Assembly: GCA_002358835.1 (NCBI GenBank)
Contig: DEPP01000117.1
Coordinates: 247 to 8,810, forward strand
DNA from: Bacteroidales bacterium UBA3389
Lineage (GTDB): Bacteria; Bacteroidota; Bacteroidia; Bacteroidales; P3
Reading direction: 5' to 3'
DNA: 8,564 nt
Shown one piece after another: positions 7,171-8,564 of this stretch. Positions within the stretch are counted from its first letter, which is position 1; each line of letters starts with the position of its first letter. The position numbers and the translations under genes were made by a program. Under the pieces are notes generated by a model that was not told where the DNA came from, ran no database searches, and worked only from the letters and a program-made list of their open reading frames with translations.

Positions 7171-7782
7171 ATGAAGAAAAAGTTTTTAATGATTGTGATT
7201 GCAGTTTTCGCAATGGGAAATGTTGCGACAATGGCACAAAAAGATGAAAGCAAAATAAGCTTTGGTGTAAAGGGAGAAGTGAATAGCAGTTTCAATATCT
7301 GCAAGAATCTTCCTTTGGTAAGAGAAACCACAAACGGATTTGGAGCGAATGCAGGTGCGTTTTTGAAGAGAGATATCTTGGAAAACCTTGCCTTTCAAGT
7401 GGAATTATTGGGACAATACAAAAAATCCGGATTTCAAACCTTGACAAGCGAATTGGAATTGTCCACCTGGGGAATAGAAGTGCCTGCATACATTATGGGA
7501 CAATTCAAAGTAGGTAGCGGACTTTTTTATTTTGGTGCAGGTCCTTATGGAATTGCGTTATTCACTGCCGAGATGAATGATGTCGATGTCTTGAAAGAAA
7601 ATAATTACTTCTCATTAAACCGTTGGAATTTGGGCGTTGGAATGATTGCAGGCTTTGAATTGAAGTGTGGTTTGCAATTTAACGTAAATTACAAGTACGC
7701 AATGTTTAACTCTTTGCAAAACGCAGATGTGGCAAATATGATAGAGAATACCGCAAGTATAGGAATAGGTTACAGATTTTAA
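7171..7782 (+). CDS. Small outer membrane beta-barrel protein, porin family
   Basis: A 203-residue outer membrane protein. Residues 1-22 are a signal peptide (MKKKFLMIVIAVFAMGNVAT, then MA, cut before QKD). The mature part has alternating amphipathic strands such as ISFGVKGEVNSSFN, LAFQVELLGQYKKSGF, LFYFGAGPYGIAL, NLGVGMIAGFELKCG and LQFNVNYKYAMF. It ends ASIGIGYRF, with the C-terminal Phe typical of proteins inserted by the BAM machinery. GAGPYGIAL and the overall pattern fit the OMP_b-brl_2/PorT-like porin families of Bacteroidetes. An 8-stranded barrel is likely; it is too small to be a general pore, and no substrate can be named. The frame opens at GTG 7063, but that would add 36 residues before a normal signal peptide and would start upstream of the likely promoter, so ATG 7171 is used. 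The next gene follows by 25 bases. Confidence 0.85.
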   Translation: MKKKFLMIVIAVFAMGNVATMAQKDESKISFGVKGEVNSSFNICKNLPLVRETTNGFGANAGAFLKRDILENLAFQVELLGQYKKSGFQTLTSELELSTWGIEVPAYIMGQFKVGSGLFYFGAGPYGIALFTAEMNDVDVLKENNYFSLNRWNLGVGMIAGFELKCGLQFNVNYKYAMFNSLQNADVANMIENTASIGIGYRF

Positions 7783-7796
7783 GAATAAGTTAAATC

Positions 7797-7800
7797 AAGG
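7797..7800 (+). promoter_or_regulatory. Shine-Dalgarno-like AAGG before the repeat-protein gene
   Basis: AAGG ends 7 bases before ATG 7808, a workable spacing. It favours 7808 over the adjacent ATG at 7811 and supports translation from the barrel-protein transcript. Most other genes here lack such a site. Confidence 0.4.
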
Positions 7801-7807
7801 TAAAGAT

Positions 7808-8248
7808 ATGATGAATTTATCCGTAGTTTTATTATCCGCATTGTCGCTAAGCAATGCACAAATTCAAGATACGAATATGAATAAAGAAGAATTGAAATTG
7901 AAAAGTTCGCCTATTGAAAAAACGGTTGTAAAAACCTATAAAGCGATTGAAAATGGCGTGGTTGGAACTTACAAAAAGATAGAAGACAAGTTTAGTGAAA
8001 AATTTTTGGAACAAGACACTGCAACCGGAAAGCCTAAGTTAAAATCAACAAAAGTAGAAAAAGCGGTGGTCAATGGCTATAAGGCAATTGAGAATGGCGT
8101 TGTTAAAGGTTATAAGTCAATAGAGAAAGGCGTGGTTGACGGATACAAGGCAATAGAAACAAATGTTGTCGAATCGTATAAGGAAATCGAAACCGATTTT
8201 ATCAACAATGCATTAGAGAAAAAAGAGGATAAGTCGTCCGAAAAGTAA
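7808..8248 (+). CDS. Exported protein of 11-residue amphipathic repeats, unknown function
   Basis: A 146-residue protein. Residues 1-17 look like a short signal peptide (MMNLSVVLLSALSLSNA, cut before QIQ), although the N-terminus lacks a basic residue. The mature part is highly charged and built from the unit VVxxYKxIExG: copies start at residues 40, 51, 87, 98, 109 and 120, with degenerate copies at 62 and 131. Residues 30-62 and 77-109 also repeat each other as larger blocks (KLKS..xEKxVV..YKAIENGVV). An 11-residue period gives a long amphipathic helix or coiled coil, as in synuclein or LEA proteins. From memory, similar YKxIExGVV repeats occur in small uncharacterised proteins of gut bacteria; no function is known to me. 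It is co-transcribed with the barrel protein (25-base gap) and followed by a terminator. A periplasmic, membrane-surface or barrel-associated role is inference only. Confidence 0.85.
   Translation: MMNLSVVLLSALSLSNAQIQDTNMNKEELKLKSSPIEKTVVKTYKAIENGVVGTYKKIEDKFSEKFLEQDTATGKPKLKSTKVEKAVVNGYKAIENGVVKGYKSIEKGVVDGYKAIETNVVESYKEIETDFINNALEKKEDKSSEK
7925..8230 (+). repeat. 33-base coding repeats of the hendecad protein
   Basis: Good units code for 11 residues each at 7925-7990 (two copies) and 8066-8197 (four copies in tandem). Degenerate units start at 7991 and 8198. At DNA level the copies have diverged at third positions (for example AAAGCGATTGAAAATGGC versus AAGGCAATTGAGAATGGC), so the protein pattern is kept by selection rather than by very recent duplication. 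Confidence 0.8.
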
Positions 8249-8274
8249 AAATAAAGCAGTAAAACTATATTTGG

Positions 8275-8322
8275 AAAAGTCGAATTGTTGAACTTAAATC
8301 AGCGATTCGACTTTTGTTTTTT
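8275..8322 (+). terminator. Terminator of the barrel/repeat-protein operon
   Basis: AAAAGTCGAAT at 8275-8285 pairs perfectly over 11 bases with ATTCGACTTTT at 8305-8315, followed by GTTTTTT. The loop is long (19 bases), but the perfect stem and T run, 26 bases after the stop codon, make a clear rho-independent terminator. Confidence 0.85.
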
Positions 8323-8344
8323 ATACAATAAAGAGGGGTGAAAA

Positions 8345-8394
8345 TAAAACAAAGAAAGAATTTTTTGTTTCTTTGTTTTAGAAAATTCTTTCTT
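8345..8394. repeat. Overlapping inverted repeats
   Basis: Bases 8345-8357 pair perfectly over 13 bases with 8368-8380 (AAACAAAGAAA against TTTCTTTGTTT). Bases 8352-8364 pair perfectly over 13 bases with 8382-8394. The left arms overlap, so only one stem can form at a time. All arms are A/T-rich, so low complexity may explain part of this. Confidence 0.55.
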
Positions 8395-8421
8395 GATTTC
8401 AGAAAATTGTTTCTTTGTTTC
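8359..8421. repeat. Three 21-bp tandem repeat units
   Basis: Units lie at 8359-8379, 8380-8400 and 8401-8421. The second and third agree at 18 of 21 positions (both start AGAAAATT and end TTTC). The first and third share TTGTTTCTTTGTTT at the same phase. The period of 21 is two helical turns. No gene covers the repeats. Confidence 0.65.
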
Positions 8422-8484
8422 GTTTAAGCACTATTAGGAAGAATGAAATCAAAACAAAATCATGTCTTATCGAGTGCTTAAACG
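8421..8484. repeat. Perfect 12-bp inverted repeat with 40-base spacer
   Basis: CGTTTAAGCACT at 8421-8432 is the exact reverse complement of AGTGCTTAAACG at 8473-8484. Neither side has a convincing T run (plus strand: GATGATTTTTAG), so it is not a standard terminator. It lies between the 21-bp repeats and a possible minus-strand gene end. Confidence 0.6.
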
Positions 8485-8492
8485 GATGATTT

Positions 8493-8564
8493 TTAGTTTT
8501 TGATCAGAGGCAGGATTTCTTGTTCGAAAATTGTGCGATGAATCAAACGATAGTGGGGATGGTA
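8493..8564 (-). CDS. Possible 3' end of an unidentified minus-strand gene
   Basis: From the window edge the minus strand reads 23 sense codons ending IHRTIFEQEILPLIKN and then TAA (8493-8495). The composition looks protein-like and the convergent position after a terminator is plausible. However, 23 open codons are expected by chance fairly often, and I recognise no family. A plus-strand start at ATG 8538 (MNQTIVGMV) is an alternative reading of the same bases. Confidence 0.25.
   Translation of the reverse strand, partial: YHPHYRLIHRTIFEQEILPLIKN

Noticed and set aside
8345..8484. CRISPR array
   Set aside because: The 21-bp units are contiguous with no spacers, differ from one another, and no cas gene is nearby.
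8421..8484. Phase-variable invertible promoter
   Set aside because: The 40-base spacer lacks a recognisable promoter, and no recombinase gene is in the window; kept only as an inverted repeat.

Overview
The window comes from a low-GC member of the Bacteroidetes, probably order Bacteroidales. The evidence is the TTTG / TAnnTTTG type promoters, A-rich leaders with little Shine-Dalgarno signal, an ortholog-like copy of the Porphyromonas-type dipeptidyl-peptidase 5, a DUF3127 protein, and porin-family outer membrane barrels. Genus cannot be fixed from the sequence alone. There are no RNA genes, CRISPR arrays or insertion sequences.

Layout. The left edge (1-202) is the 3' end of a DppC/OppC-type peptide ABC transporter permease. 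A gene-free stretch (203-759) follows, with a strong terminator hairpin, a four-copy repeat and a good promoter. Next come an HD-domain phosphohydrolase (760-1947), a DPP5-like S9 lipoprotein peptidase (1986-4085), an SSB-like DUF3127 protein (4166-4666), a strong hairpin (4689-4733), and an M28 peptidase whose C-terminal third looks like an outer membrane beta-barrel (4744-6135). An AraC-family regulator lies on the minus strand (6148-7014). It is divergent from a two-gene unit: a small outer membrane barrel protein (7171-7782) and an exported protein made of 11-residue repeats (7808-8248). That unit ends in a clear terminator (8275-8322). The last 240 bases hold 21-bp tandem repeats, competing inverted repeats and possibly the 3' tip of another minus-strand gene.

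How the genes fit together. Three genes concern peptide use: the permease (inner membrane uptake), DPP5 (dipeptide release in the periplasm) and the M28 peptidase (aminopeptidase-like, apparently anchored by a barrel). They are not one transcription unit, so the link is thematic. The AraC regulator, barrel protein and repeat protein form a compact locus in which the regulator may control the two envelope proteins; this is inferred from arrangement only. Four start codons (760, 4744, 7014, 7171) were placed downstream of the longest open frame, because promoter elements, a terminator hairpin or a signal peptide fit poorly with the upstream starts.

The most unusual items are the peptidase-barrel fusion, the exported hendecad-repeat protein with its AraC/barrel neighbours, and the SSB-like architecture of the DUF3127 protein. 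No complete new defence or mobile system is visible.
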